Assembly (NCBI RefSeq): GCF_033958435.1
Contig: NC_134158.1
Span: 4,545,837-4,609,836 of the forward strand
Origin: Carettochelys insculpta
Lineage: Eukaryota; Chordata; Testudines; Carettochelyidae
Direction of reading: 5' to 3'
Length of the DNA stretch: 64,000 bases
Made by a program: the position numbers and the translations under genes. Positions 44,480 through 55,140 of this stretch are shown here, in pieces (within the stretch, counting starts at the first letter, position 1; each line of letters starts with the position of its first letter). Below the pieces are notes generated by a model that saw only the letters and a list, made by a program, of their open reading frames with translations, was not told where the DNA came from and made no database searches.

Positions 44480-46095
44480 ATAACACATCATTGCGGAGTT
44501 ATTAACAGTGGTTTGTAACCTATCCTTTAAATCCACTTTGGTACCAAATGACTGGAAGACGGCCAATATAACACCAATATTTAAAAAAGGCTCTAGAGGA
44601 GATCCTGGCAATTATAGACCAATAAGTTTAACATCAGTACCAGGCAAATTAGTAGAAACACTAGTAAAGAGTAAAATTGCAAGGCACATAGAAGAGCACA
44701 AATTGTTGGGCAAAAGTCAGCATGGTTTCTGCAGAGGGAAGTCGTGTCTAACTAATCTATTAGAATTCTTTGAAGGGGTTAATAAACATGCGGACAAGGG
44801 GCACCCAGTGGACATAATATACCTAGATTTCCAGAAAGCCTTTGACACGGTCCCACACCAAAGGCTTTTATGTAAATTAGGCGGTCATGGGATAGGAGGA
44901 AAGGTCCTTTCATGGATCGGGAATTGGTTAAAAGACAGAAAACAAAGGGTGGGAATAAATGGTAAATTTTCACAATGGAGGAGGGTAACTAGTGGTGTTC
45001 CCCAGGCGTCAGTCCTGGGACCAATCCTGTTCAACTTGTTCATCAATGATCTAGAAAATGAGGTAAGCAGTGAGGTGGCAAAGTTTGCAGATGACACCAA
45101 GTTGTTCAGGACAGTCAAAAGCAAAAGGGATTGTGAAGAACTACAAAAAGATCTCAGCAAACTGAGTGATTGGGCAGCAAAATGGCAAATGAAATTTAAT
45201 GTGGGTAAGTGTAAGGTAATGCATGTTGGAAAAAATAACCCAAATTACACGTACTACATGATGGGGTCAAATTTAGCTATGACAGATCAGGAAAGGGATC
45301 TTGGAGTTATAGTGGATAGTTCTCTGAAGACATCCACGCAGTGTGCAGCGGCAGTTAGTAAGGCAAATAGGATGTTAGGAATTATTAAAAAAGGGATCGA
45401 TAATAAGACAAAAGATATCCTACTTCCCCTATATAAAACTATGGTACGCCCACATCTCGAGTACTGCGTGCAGATGTGGTCTCCTCACCTCAAAAAAGAT
45501 ATATTGGCATTAGAAAAGGTTCAGAAAAGGGCGACTAAGATGATTAGGGGCTTGGAACGGGTCCGATATGGGGAGAGGCTAGAGAGACTGGGACTTTTCA
45601 GTTTGGAAAAAAGGCGATTGAGGGGCGATATGATAGAGGTATATAAAATCATGAATGGTGTGGAGAAAGTGAATATAGAAAAATTATTTACCTTTTCCCA
45701 TAATACAAGAACTAGGGGACACCAAATGAAATTGATGGGTAGTAGGTTCAAAACTAATAAAAGGAAATTTTTCTTCACACAGCGCACAGTCAACCTGTGG
45801 AACTCCTTGCCCGAGGAGGCTGTGAAGGCCAGGACTCTATTAGGGTTTAAAAAAGAGCTTGATAAATTTTTGCAGGTTAGGTCCATAAATGGCTATCAGC
45901 CAGGGATAAAGTATGGTGCCCTGGCCTTCAGAACAAAGGCAGGAGATGGATGGCAGGAGATAAATCACTTGATCATTGTCTTCTGTTCTCCTTCTCTGGG
46001 GCACCTGGCATTGGCCACCCTCGGCAGATGGGGTGCTGGGCTGGATGGACCTTTGGTCTGACCCAGTATGGCCATTCTTATGTTCTTATGCTACT
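44480..46095 (+). mobile_element. CR1 LINE with open reverse-transcriptase frame
   Basis: A 5'-truncated CR1. Codons from 44508 to 46061 are uninterrupted (517 residues) and cover most of the reverse transcriptase: [67 protein letters not shown] and the FADD catalytic motif in [10 protein letters not shown], then thumb and C-terminal blocks ([14 protein letters not shown]). It ends in the CR1 3' sequence CTGACCCAGTATGGCCATTC with TTCTTATG repeats. The open frame suggests a fairly young copy, but without the 5' end (ORF1, endonuclease) it cannot move by itself. It is inserted in the PLE tail upstream of U2 copy C. Confidence 0.85.
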
Positions 46096-46450
46096 TGACT
46101 ACTTTTTGTTTTGGTTCTGCAGTCCATACAGGGTTAACAGCTCGATGGCGTCATCGCGCTGCAGCGAGGGGACAGGCTTCATGCAGATTATGTGATCACT
46201 TAGGCAGCGAAACAACCACCACAGAGGCAGCTCGCAGGTCTGGTGGAATAACTCGTTTTAAAGCTGAATTATCTGGTGGGAGAGGTTTTGCTTTGACCAG
46301 CTACAAAGGAGCTGCAGGATGAAGAAAGTAGGTGTACTTGCCGATCTGTAAAAATCTTGTTGCAAGGCTCACGTGTTGCATTCGGGTGACTCGTCGTGAT
46401 GTGTAAAAGTGTCCAGATGGGTGGGCTGCGTAAAATTTTCACAAAATTGT
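46096..46450 (+). promoter_or_regulatory. U2 snRNA promoter copy C
   Basis: Remnant of a PLE tail, then the shared U2 upstream sequence from GGTTCTGCAGTCC (46,115). The octamer-like ATGCAGAT lies at 46181-46188, 270 bp upstream of the U2 start; the GAGAGGTTTTGCTTTGACCA block and AAAAGTGTCCAGATGGGTGG near -50 are intact. No TATA box. It is the promoter of the U2 copy that starts at 46451. Confidence 0.65.
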
Positions 46451-46488
46451 ATCGCTTCTCGGCCTTTTGGCTAAGATCAAGTGTAGTA
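46451..46488 (+). pseudogene. RNU2-like: U2 snRNA nucleotides 1-38, copy C
   Basis: ATCGCTTCTCGGCCTTTTGG and the following 18 bases match vertebrate U2 positions 1-38 as I know them without a change, ending at the branch-point recognition GTAGTA. The gene is interrupted here by a Utopia element and resumes at 47866. Confidence 0.9.
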
Positions 46489-47289
46489 GGACATACCATC
46501 GTCACCCCATCCGCCCGGACCCTGCTGGAGCGCCTGCTAAAGAGCACCATTCGCCACCAATATGCCGAGGCTCTGCGGAAGAAACCTGATCAGAGGAAGG
46601 TGTTTGACGTGACCAGCCACTGGGATGCCAGTAACCACTTCCTCCGGGCTGGCAACTTTACCCGTTTTGTGGACTGGCGCTTCATCCACCGAGCGCGCCT
46701 TAATTGCGTCCCGCTCAACGGCGCTGTCCGCCACGGGACCCGCGATAAAAGGTGCAGGCGTTGCGGATATCCGCTGGAGACTCTTCCCCACGTCCTCTGT
46801 GGCTGCATGGTGCATTCGGCGGCTTGGCAGCGCCGCCATAACGCCATCCAAGACCGGCTGGTGAAAGCGCTACCTCCGACCCTTGGATCCGTTACCGTAG
46901 ACTCTTCCATCCCTGGCACTGACAGCCTTCTGCGGCCGGACATCGTTGTGACGGACGAGCGGTCTAAGAAGATCTTCATTGTGGACATTACGGTGCCCTT
47001 TGAGAACCGCATGGCGGCCTTCCGCGATGCCCGGGCCAAGAAACTGCAAAAGTATGCCCCGTTGGCCGACACCTTGCGGTCCCGGGGATACTCGGTGGAG
47101 GTCCATGCGTTGCTCGTGGGGGCATTGGGTGCCTGGGACCCCCTGAATGATGAGGTCCTGGAAGCCTGCGAGGTCAGTCGCTATTATGCTCGAATGATGC
47201 GCAGGCTGATGGTGTCCGATGCCATTAGGTGGTCCAGGGACATCTACACAGAGCATATCACGGGCCATCGCCAATATACTGACAGCTGA
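46489..47289 (+). CDS. Utopia protein, C-terminal zinc knuckle and restriction-like endonuclease (partial)
   Basis: 267 uninterrupted codons, 5' end lost to truncation, stop at 47287. A linker with 'HWDASNHFLRAGNFTRFVDW' precedes a Cys/His cluster CRRCGYPLETLPHVLCGC like the CCHC knuckle of R2-type proteins. The endonuclease core RPDIVVTDERSKKIFIVDI has the PD-x14-D pattern of PD-(D/E)XK-like nucleases, followed by a conserved 'SVEVHALLVGALGAWDPLND' and SDAIRWSRDIYTEHITGH tail. The nuclease nicks the target to prime reverse transcription. The apparent extension of the frame upstream into the U2 promoter is accidental. Confidence 0.85.
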   Translation, partial: GHTIVTPSARTLLERLLKSTIRHQYAEALRKKPDQRKVFDVTSHWDASNHFLRAGNFTRFVDWRFIHRARLNCVPLNGAVRHGTRDKRCRRCGYPLETLPHVLCGCMVHSAAWQRRHNAIQDRLVKALPPTLGSVTVDSSIPGTDSLLRPDIVVTDERSKKIFIVDITVPFENRMAAFRDARAKKLQKYAPLADTLRSRGYSVEVHALLVGALGAWDPLNDEVLEACEVSRYYARMMRRLMVSDAIRWSRDIYTEHITGHRQYTDS

Positions 47290-47865
47290 TTACCAAGCGC
47301 CTTTGTGTTTTCCTTTTTTCTCCTAATTTTATCTATTTTTTTTTTTAATTTTTTTTTTATTTTTTTTTCTCCTATTGTAATTTACTTATTTAATTATTAT
47401 TATATTTTTTTTTCTTTTTTTTTTTTTTTATTCTCCCTGGTACTTAATGGGTCGGGGAGTTTTATGTTCAAAGACTTGTTTTTTCTCAGGGACTGGCCGA
47501 TAAGCCGATATTGTTTATTGTCTAGTATCTGTAAAATACTCCCCTTTTTGATTTTCCCCTAGGGATGGGGATGGATCCAAAGGCCAATATCTTATATTGT
47601 CTGCGACTTTGAAGTATTTTCCCCTTTTTCTTGTCAGGGTAGAGATTGGTTAAAAGGCCGATATTTTATATTATCTCTTGTTTGTAACTGTGTTTTGTTG
47701 TCTATCTGAGACTAGTTGGGTTTCTTATGTAAGTACTAAGATACTGTTTACTGTATATTACGCTCCATAACCTGTTCTAGTTTCTCAGATGATATATCCC
47801 TGTGTATGTGAATTTGTTAAGCTCCTTGCTGTATCTGAAACATTCCCTCATTAAAACTCATTTAA
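46489..47865 (+). mobile_element. Utopia-type LINE inserted in U2 after nucleotide 38 (copy C)
   Basis: A 1377-bp, 5'-truncated non-LTR retrotransposon lying exactly between U2 nucleotides 38 and 39. It holds the C-terminal part of the protein (46489-47289) and a T-rich 3' UTR with three units of the GGCC-AAAA-GGCC repeat (47,485-47,690), ending AAAACTCATTTAA. No target duplication or loss is seen at the junctions. R2-clade-like elements with a restriction-like endonuclease are known for site-specific insertion, and the Utopia lineage is known to target U2 genes, with only a few reptile copies reported next to U2. Other copies: 16613-16918, 17505-18778, and a second lineage at 50600-51681 and 63038-64000. 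Confidence 0.85.
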
Positions 47866-48015
47866 TCTGTTCTTATCAGTTTAATATCTGATACGTCCTC
47901 TATCTGAGGACTATATATTAAATGGTTTTTTGGAACAGGGAGATGGAATAGGAGCTTGCTCCATCCACTCCACGCATCGACCTGGTATTGCAGTACTTCC
48001 AGGAACGGTGCACCT
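47866..48015 (+). pseudogene. RNU2-like: U2 snRNA nucleotides 39 to end, copy C
   Basis: Continues U2 copy C from TCTGTTCTTATCAGTTTAAT to GGTGCACCTC. Only a few substitutions, such as CTATCTGAGGACTATATATT, and the Sm region is GGTTTTTTGGAACAGGGAG. A 3'-box-like CTTGGTAAAAAAATAGAA follows at about 48,034. With the insertion the gene cannot make U2. Confidence 0.85.
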
Positions 48016-48244
48016 CCCTTCGGGGGGCAATAGTCTTGGTAAAAAAATAGAATTCAACTTTAAAGGTGTTCTCTTTCTGAACCAAAAACAGAGTTCTTTG
48101 TATGTAAACTTGTTGTAAGAATCACTTATGCTTTTATGTTCAGGTTGGGTTTTTACTTGCCCAAAACTTTGAAATTACCATAGAAATGATTATTATAAAA
48201 ACTACTAAGAGAACACTGAAATACATATTTAGCATTTCTAAAAG

Positions 48245-50460
48245 CAGTTAAATGCATATTTAGCACCTCATTAGCAAGGGCAGGGTTTGGGCACTTTGGA
48301 ATTGCGGCGTTGGTTTAGGTGGGGGTCTTTTCCAAAAGAACCCCGGCAACTTCGAAATCCCCTTATTCCTATCAGCAAATTAAAATAAGGGGATTTCCAC
48401 ATCTGGACCAGCTGTGCAGCGCGAGCTGCTGCAATTTCCAAGTGCTGCCCCCCATCCGGCCCCCCCCCGCATTCTAAAGAGAGTTTCATTAGTAATCTTC
48501 AAAATGGCTATTTGCATGGACATTTTGAAGTTTTGGGCTAGTGTAGACAAAGCCACTTTGTTTTATGTGACTCTTGATTTCTCCCCTTCCTACCGCTCTT
48601 CTGATGTGCCCACTTTGATTCCGATTTTTCTGATTAGTCAACCTTGATGACTAGTTTTGGTTGTCTGTGCCTTAAATATTGAGTCTTATGGTCTGAAGAC
48701 GTGGGTCTATTCCAGAAAAGCTCACCCCTTAATAAATTATTTTGTTAGCCTTCAAAATGCTAAGAGACTGCCCTTTTTTTTTTTTTTTTGCAGAGAAAAG
48801 AATCCAAGTGTTTGTGAGAGGCAGGTCTGCTCTAGGTCAGCAGGCCTCCAGGGCTGGTGAAAGCAGAGGGCTGTAACTCCCTTTCATCAGCACTCCCATG
48901 AGAAAAATTGTTCCAGTCCCCCTGGTCAGACCTGGTTTGGTTAACCAATAAGAACAGATTGAAAGTTTTTGATTGTGCAGGTTTAAGACTAAGAGGAGAT
49001 GCAACTGAAGACAGTTGGCAGTTTTTCCATGGGGCCTAAAAGGGCCTAAAAGCAAGCAAGCTGCACCCCTGTAGTATAAAACTCTCTCAGTTCTGTGTAA
49101 TGTTCACCTGTATCTGACATTGAATTCAGTGTGATGGTTTTGAAATTAACTTGCTGTTCAGTCTCAGTACTGATTGTAGCTGTGCTAATGAAAGCTCCTT
49201 GTTGTGTGAGTGAGAATGGATGCTGTATGTGTGCGAGACTGTCACCAGCTGTTCCAGGAAGCGATCAGGACAGACCCTTAGCGCTGCAGATCATTACAAG
49301 GCGAGCAGTGGGCAACTCTAGAGAAGGAGAGAGGCAGTGAGAAACAGTCCTCAGTCAGCAGTAGCAGGCTGGGCCAATAGAAGACGAGCCTGTAGAGTGA
49401 GAGGGAAAAGGCGAGCAGTGGGCGCATTGCCACCTAGAAAGGCTGGCGCACTCTGGGATGAAGCGGGACTTTGCCCACGAGAGCTTATGCTCCAGAATGT
49501 TAGTCTCTGAGGTGCCCCAGGACTTGTTGTTCTTATAGTGCACGGCAGGGCAGTCCCAAGGGGTTATTAACCCTGAGCAAAATGCAAGTCCCCTCTCTCA
49601 TGCGCTCTGCTCCTGCTTGTCCCCCTCCCCGCCCCCACTCCCCCCAGCTGTTGGTCACCCCTTGGAAACAAGGCTGGGATGTTGGCCCAGCTGGGTTGAT
49701 GCTTCCTCTGTAAAACCCGGGCTCAGACTCAGCATTGCCGCTAACTTTTCCCAGGCACCTGTGAAATGAATTTGTTTCCTGCACCCCTCATGTGAAATGT
49801 GACAAGTCCCCTCCATATCAGTAGTCTGACAAAGCGTGGGGGGGAGGGGGAGGAGGCCTGGCGTGTGGGAGGGGGGCTCAGGGCTGGTGCAGAGGGTTGG
49901 GGGTGAGGGTGCTGCCTGGGCATGCGGGCTCTGGGGTGGAGCCAGGTCTAAAGGGCTTGGGGTGCTGGCTGGCCCCGGGCTACAGCAGAGAGGACCCCCC
50001 CAGCTCTCCCCCCAACACAGCCCCCAGGCTGAGGCAGGGGGAGGCGCCACATGGGGCTGGGCTGGGAGATCGGCATCCCTCCCCTGCCCTCAGTGGGTCT
50101 GGGACTGATGGGGGCTTCCCTGGGCTGGGGGGTTCCCCAGCTGCAGCAGGTCCCTGCCAGGCTGGGGCGCCTTTCCCCTGACCGTGGCAGGCTCGGGCCA
50201 GTTGGGTCCCGCAGCGCCCTGCTTGCAGGGGACGTCGCCCCAGGTGACTTCCGAGAGCAGCGTTCACCCCCAGCGGGGCTAAGCGGCGCCACGTCTCCCC
50301 CACCCCCGGGAGCAGCCCCAGCTCCTCGCCCCCACCAGGAGGCCCGGCCCCGGCACAGCCGAGCTCCCCGCACAGCGGCCAACGCCCCATTAGCTCAGCG
50401 CCCCAGAAGGGGCTGGCTGGGGAGCCCCGTTACTCCTGGAACAGCAGCCGGGTGAGGCAG
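48245..50460 (+). repeat. segmental duplication block, copy 3 (diverged, truncated)
   Basis: Third copy of the block seen at 19237-22265 and 24890-27935, again directly downstream of a U2 copy and its shared 3' flank. It has the MITE fragment, PLE fragment, PLE tail (about 49,457-49,530) and a CpG-depleted version of the CpG island. It stops at about 50,460, before the GGGGC array and promoter-like cluster. It differs more from copies 1 and 2 than they do from each other. Confidence 0.75.
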
Positions 50461-50479
50461 GGCACATCCCCTTCGCGTC

Positions 50480-50600
50480 CCTCTTCCTCAGGGTGTACGG
50501 GAGCTATTATTCCCCTCTGCTCATAGGCGTAAAGAGACTTTGAAGTAGGCAGGATCCTTTTGTAAAGGAGCCTCGTCTGGACGAACGCGTACCCGGTGTG
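50480..50600. repeat. MITE fragment
   Basis: Piece of the TIR family complete at 17110-17490 (GACTTTGAAGTAGGCAGGAT, CCTTTTGTAAAGGAGC, CGTCTGGACGAAC). It separates duplication block 3 from the Utopia copy on the minus strand. Confidence 0.45.
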
Positions 50601-51681
50601 GCGGGGGGGCATCACCCGTGAGGTGCAGCATGGTCCAAGAATCAGAAGAGTGCATGAGGTAGTGGGTGCGACATTCCCCAACGTGGGGTCCATCTTTTCA
50701 TTCCATGGTTGGCCAAGATGGAAGGGAAGTGGAACTTCAGCAATAGTTCAAAAGGTGGGTGGAAGCCAATGCTTCCACTTAGCCCAGTCCTGTATCGTGT
50801 TCGTCATCTCGTCACGTGTCCTCGTTACCCATATTCCGTGTTGGCTGGGTCGTGGTCGATGAGTGGAAAGGGAACGAGGGAGGAATGCACTGCGAAGGGA
50901 GGCAGAGAGGAAAAGAAAAAAAGAAAAGGGAGGCTAGGGAAAGGGTAAAGAGATGGCTTCTCTCTGTGTAGTAGGGCCCGTTAGATGAGTTCTGGGTAGT
51001 TGGGCAGTTATTTGTCCTGATATTGGCGGAGGCCTGTAATATGCTCTGTGTAGACGTCCTGGGACCATCTGATGGCATCTGACACCATTAGCTGTCGCGT
51101 GAGGCGGGCATAGTGGCGGCTGATGCCGCAGGCGTCGAGGACCATTTTGTTCTGGGGGTCCCAGGCCCCCAGGGCACCCACCAGCAGGGCATGTACCTCC
51201 ACTTTGTAGCCCTGTGTCCTTAGCGGTGTGTATTTATCTAGCGTCTTTGCCCTTGCTTCCCGGAAGGCCACTGACAGGTTTTCGAAGGGGATGGAGACAT
51301 CCACCATGGTGATCTTCTTTGCCTGCTCGTTAGTTATTACGATGTCTGGTCTGAGCAGGCTTTTGGTGTCCGGGATGATGCAGTCCACTGTCACTCCACC
51401 CAGGGCTGCCGGGAGGGCCTCGATAAATCAATCTAGGATTGCGTTATGCTGTAGTTGCCAGGTCCTGGAGAGAACCAGACATCCACAGAGAACATAGCAC
51501 AGAGTATCCTTAGAGTATCCACATCCTCTGTTACAGTTCCCATGCTGGATGGCTCTGTTGAGATAGATGCAGTTCAACCACGCACAGTGCATAAAATACC
51601 ATTGTGCAAAACAGATAAAGTTACTGGCCAACGAAAAAGTAGACCAAGATTACTGACACTTCATTTGCAGGTGATCTCAAA
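50600..51681 (-). mobile_element. Utopia-type LINE, second lineage, left arm copy (E-left)
   Basis: Minus-strand element with the same C-terminal architecture as copy C but clearly diverged in protein and with a different, pyrimidine-rich 3' UTR lacking the GGCC repeat. The frame at 51008-51394 encodes 128 residues including RPDIVITNEQAKKITMVDV (PD...D core), KVEVHALLVGALGAWDPQN and SDAIRWSQDVYTEHITGL. A stop separates it from the upstream Cys/His part, 'CGYSKDTLCYVLCGC' (51428-51631). The 5' end abuts a U2-like sequence at 51682-51695. Confidence 0.75.
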
Positions 51682-51695
51682 TACTACACTTGACC
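51682..51695 (-). pseudogene. U2 snRNA remnant (nucleotides about 25-38), left arm
   Basis: On the minus strand GGTCAAGTGTAGTA, one mismatch from U2 positions 25-38, directly followed by Utopia sequence. The first 24 bases of U2 are replaced by an A/T-rich low-complexity stretch (51,700-51,760). Confidence 0.6.
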
Positions 51696-51769
51696 TTGAC
51701 CTTTCTTTCTTTTATTTATATTTTTAAAAAAAAACAAAAAGTGGGAGGGGTGACTTAATGCTATGAACA

Positions 51770-52092
51770 TTTTACACAGCCCACCTGTCTGGACACTTTT
51801 GTATGTCATGACGACTAAAGCCAATGCATCACGTGAGCATTGCAACAAGATTTTCACAGATTGGCAAGTACACCGACGTTCTTCATCCTGCAGCTCCTTT
51901 CTAGCTGGTCAAAGCAAAACCTCTCCCACCAGATAATTCAGCTCTAAAACAAGTTATTCCACCAGACCTGTGAGCTGCATCTGTGGTGGTTGTTTCTCTC
52001 CCGAAGCGATCAGCTAATCTGCATAAAGCCTGACCCCTCGCTGCAGCATGCTGATCCCATCGAGCTGTTAACCCTGTATGGACTGCAGAACC
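51770..52092 (-). promoter_or_regulatory. U2 snRNA promoter copy E, left arm
   Basis: Minus-strand copy of the shared U2 upstream region: the ACAAAAGTGTCCAGACAGGTGG block, GAGAGGTTTTGCTTTGACCA, an octamer-like ATGCAGAT at about 52,017-52,024, and the outer end GGTTCTGCAGTCC at 52080-52092. Confidence 0.6.
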
Positions 52093-52205
52093 AAAACAAA
52101 AAGCAGTCAAGTAGCACTTTAAAGACTAGCAAAATAATTTATTCGGTGAGCTTTGGTGGGACAGACCTACTTCTTCAGACCATCAGACCACCGGACTGCA
52201 GAACC
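52093..52205 (-). mobile_element. PLE tail with 13-bp target duplication, left arm
   Basis: A severely 5'-truncated PLE (about 100 bp) flanked by GGTTCTGCAGTCC at 52080-52092 and 52193-52205. The tail ends TGCTTTTTGTTTT and includes a hammerhead-like core with CAAA in place of GAAA. Confidence 0.7.
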
Positions 52206-53009
52206 GGTGTCAACCACACACCTTGGCAGCCACCAAAAGTATTCAATCAGGCGCCAGCAAGGACAAAGAAGAGAAAAATCAGACTGGAGCAGAAAGGAGG
52301 AAGAAGAGCAGAATTCAGCCAGGCGTGTGGCAGGAGCAGGGAACCTTTGCGGGGCTGGAGGCCGCTGACTACAGAAAATGGTAGAGGCCTCAAGTGACAA
52401 GGAAACCACAAAGTAAAACAAAAAAGATACCGCAACGCAGCCCCAAATGATGAGAAAAAACCTGCACAGACACGCCCCCCAAAGCAGCCTGGAGGGGGAA
52501 ACAGCCCCCCCCTCCCCCCAAAGCCAACCTGCGGGCAATGCGGAGGCAGCTCCAGGGGGATAGCTCTGTGGAGCCTGCCCCCCACATCACCTGCCCCCCC
52601 AGAGTCTGCCCCTCCTTATACCGCCTACGCTCTGCAGGCAGCTGCTGTAGAGGGACAGCCTATCGGACCCTCACTCCCTGCCCACACAGCCCGCAGGGGA
52701 GCGGGAGCCCCATGGAGACTGGTGGGCAGCTCCCAGAGCCTGCCCCACCCCACAGCCTGCCCACCATATGAAGGCCACAGGTGAGTTGGGGTAGCCCCAG
52801 AGTATCACCACCAGCTGGAGGAGGGGGCTGCAGAGAGAGGGCTGGAGCCCGGTTCTCCTTTCCCTTCCCCTGACAGCGAGTGTAGCAGAAAGGTGTGTTT
52901 GGTTAGTGTTGGTTTTGTGTATGAGGTACAGTTTCATGTCTGAGGACTTGCGTATAAATTCTGCAGTTTCTATTTCCCTCTGTGTCACTCAGGGTTAGAT
53001 AGTACGTAC
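52206..53009. other. U2 upstream flank, no gene recognised
   Basis: Sequence between the PLE insertion and the ERV LTR. Short open frames, a C-run near 52,509, no family recognised. Mirrored at 61705-62510 in the right arm. Confidence 0.4.
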
Positions 53010-53790
53010 TGTAAGGCCTTGCTCCCTCCTAGCATTGCAGTTAAGTTGTATCCCTTGTCTGCATCACAACTCAGTTGTGTCTATAGTAAGTAGAGGCCCA
53101 GTATGAGGCCTTAGGCCTGAACTAAAGTAATGGTCAAGCCTTTGCTAACAGAAAGCAAAGTGCAGCTGTGCGCTGAAGGGATGCATTGCTCACAGACGCT
53201 GGCATGAAGAGGGCTGATGGGGCATAAACAGAGCTACCCAGCATATTGAAGTATGAACATGGCACCAGAACACCCGACCCTGGAACATTCCACAGAGAAG
53301 AAAGAACAGGCCGACCCATCCCAGTGACAGGGGCAGAAGGGTAACATGATGGATAGAGTTGTTTTGTTCGAACCAACATGTACAAGGTGAGAGGCGGCAC
53401 CTGACTACGTACAAAGGGTTGTACCTCAGTACGTCAGGAGTGATGTGTGAATTGTTTGTACCTGTGTATAAGAATGTACTCCTGGGGTGTAGTCTGGGTC
53501 CGGCCAAGGGGGCAGTGGAAAGTCCTGCCACTGACTGAGCCGAGTCCGTTGACCGTGGGTGCATATTTGTAGTATGCCCTGACTTAGACTAAGAAGTCTA
53601 CAGGGAACTACTATTGTGTCCAATACGGCAATAAACCTGGCCGACGTGCCTTCGCACCTTACTAGACTCTGTGGTCATTGGGGGTTCTCTTCGGGTCTGC
53701 TGTGTCGGCTATCTGCAGAGCTGGGGCAGCGCACAGAGGGAACACGCGCACGCAGCCGAGTGATACCAACACTAGAGAGAGCAGAGCAGC
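53010..53790 (+). repeat. ERV LTR, left arm
   Basis: Starts TGTAAGGCCTTGCTCCC. A TATA-like GTGTATAAGAATG lies at about 53,463, an AATAAA at about 53,629 (GGCAATAAACCTGG) and a U5-like end with TCTTCGGGTCTGCTGTG. The right border is uncertain. It is the same insertion as 60915-61704 in the right arm, so it predates the inverted duplication. Confidence 0.6.
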
Positions 53791-53815
53791 ACGCTGGTAG
53801 CATCTGACAACAGAG

Positions 53816-54018
53816 GTGATCAAAAACAAGTTGAGCCGCTTGTCACAGCTGCAAGATAGTCTTATTCAAAAGCAGGTGCATGCCAATATGGATCTGGTCC
53901 AAATAGGTTCGGGAAACTTGAAAGCTAGATGGAAAGTGTGGCAGTGGCTGAACTCTATCACCTGGTTGCTAAACAAGAAAGAGATGGAATTAGGAAATAA
54001 AACTGCCCTGATGACTGG
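53816..54018 (+). pseudogene. 103-residue coding relic, left arm, split by a transposon
   Basis: An open frame beginning at 53816 (KNKLSRLSQLQDSLIQ, HANMDLVQIGSGNLKARW) downstream of the ERV LTR. It is broken at 54018 by the TIR transposon and resumes at 54729. The right arm has the unbroken frame at 60589-60900. The family is not recognised; see that entry. Confidence 0.45.
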
Positions 54019-54728
54019 AGCTGCGTCTACACGTGCACGCTACTTCGAAGTAGCGGCAGTAACTTCGAAATAGCGTCCGTCGCGGCTACACGTGTTGGGC
54101 GCTATTTCGAAGTTGAAATTGACGTTAGGCGGCGAGACGTCGAAGTCGCTAACCCCATGAGGGGATCGGAATAGCGCCCTACTTCGACGTTCAACATCGA
54201 AGTAGGGACGTGTAGACGATCCGCGTCCCGCAACATCAAAATAGCGGGGTCCTCCATGGCGGCCATCAGCTGGGGGGTTGAGAGATACTCTCTCTCCAGC
54301 CCTTGCGGGGCTCTGTGGTCACCATGTGCAGCAGCCCTTAGCCCAGGGCTTCTGGCTGCTGCTGCTGCAGCTGGGGGTCCGTGCTGCATATACAGGGTCT
54401 GCAACTAGTTGTTGGCTCTGTGTATCTTGAACTGTTTAATGAAAGTGTGTCTGGGAGGGGCCCTTTAAGGGAGCGACTTGCTGTTGAGTCCGCCCCGTGA
54501 CCCTGTCTGCAGCTGTGCCTGGCTCCCTTATTTCTCTGTGTGCTACTTTGGCATGTAGACGTTCCCTCGCAGCGCCTATTTCGATGTTGGGCTGAGCAAC
54601 GTCGAAGTTGAACATCGACGTTGCCGGCCCTGGAGGACGTGTAGACGTTATTCATCGAAATAGGCTATTTCGATGTCGCTACTTCGAAATTAGCTATTTC
54701 GATGTAGCGTACACGCGTAGACGTAGCC
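54019..54728 (-). mobile_element. 710-bp TIR DNA transposon (copy 3), with an empty site in the other arm
   Basis: Reversed copy of the elements at 2317 and 32654. The left end AGCTGCGTCTACACGTGCAC and right end GACGTAGCC pair as TIRs. The right arm of the inverted duplication has the uninterrupted target at about 60,698-60,703 (GCCCTGGTGACTGGGTGTAC on the minus strand). Comparison suggests an imperfect 3-bp duplication, TGG against CGG, with one extra base. Confidence 0.85.
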
Positions 54729-54879
54729 ACGGTGTACTGAAATGCAGATTCTCAGCTTAGTGACGCTGGAAGGTGAAATGTATTGGGTGTTATCTGGGAA
54801 TGTTAAGGTTTTAGCGCATCTCCTGAAACAACACCTATAAATATGATGGATACAATACGTCTCCAGCATGGTTAAACCT

Positions 54880-55140
54880 GATTTACAATTTGGTGAAATT
54901 GTTGTTAAAATTGTTCCCCAGCAGTCTGTGGAGACAGACCTGGGGAAGGTAGTAACCCCTGTCATTGTCATCTAGGATGAGCTGTAAATCCCTGAAGAAG
55001 TGCTGGAGAGATTTTAGCTGTGGGCTGTACGTGGGGGTCTGTGGTTCTCTTTGATGGATCTGTCCAGTAGCAGGTGACGTCTTACACACACAGACCCAAC
55101 TAGCTCCTGAAAGCTCCTTGGGACAAGTGGATGCTCATGT
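54880..55140 (-). repeat. PLE fragment, left arm
   Basis: Minus-strand piece of a PLE linker region encoding TGQIHQREPQTPTYSPQLKS followed by LQHFFRDLQLILDD, matching the SYSPQLKAL...DLQPILDN block of the element at 9862-12075. It lies just upstream of the second TRIM gene and has a mirror copy at 60290-60545. Confidence 0.6.

Noticed and set aside
46396..46488. Apparent start of the Utopia reading frame inside the U2 promoter and U2 sequence
   Set aside because: The open frame crosses the insertion junction by chance; the element is 5'-truncated at 46489 and the real start lies in lost sequence.
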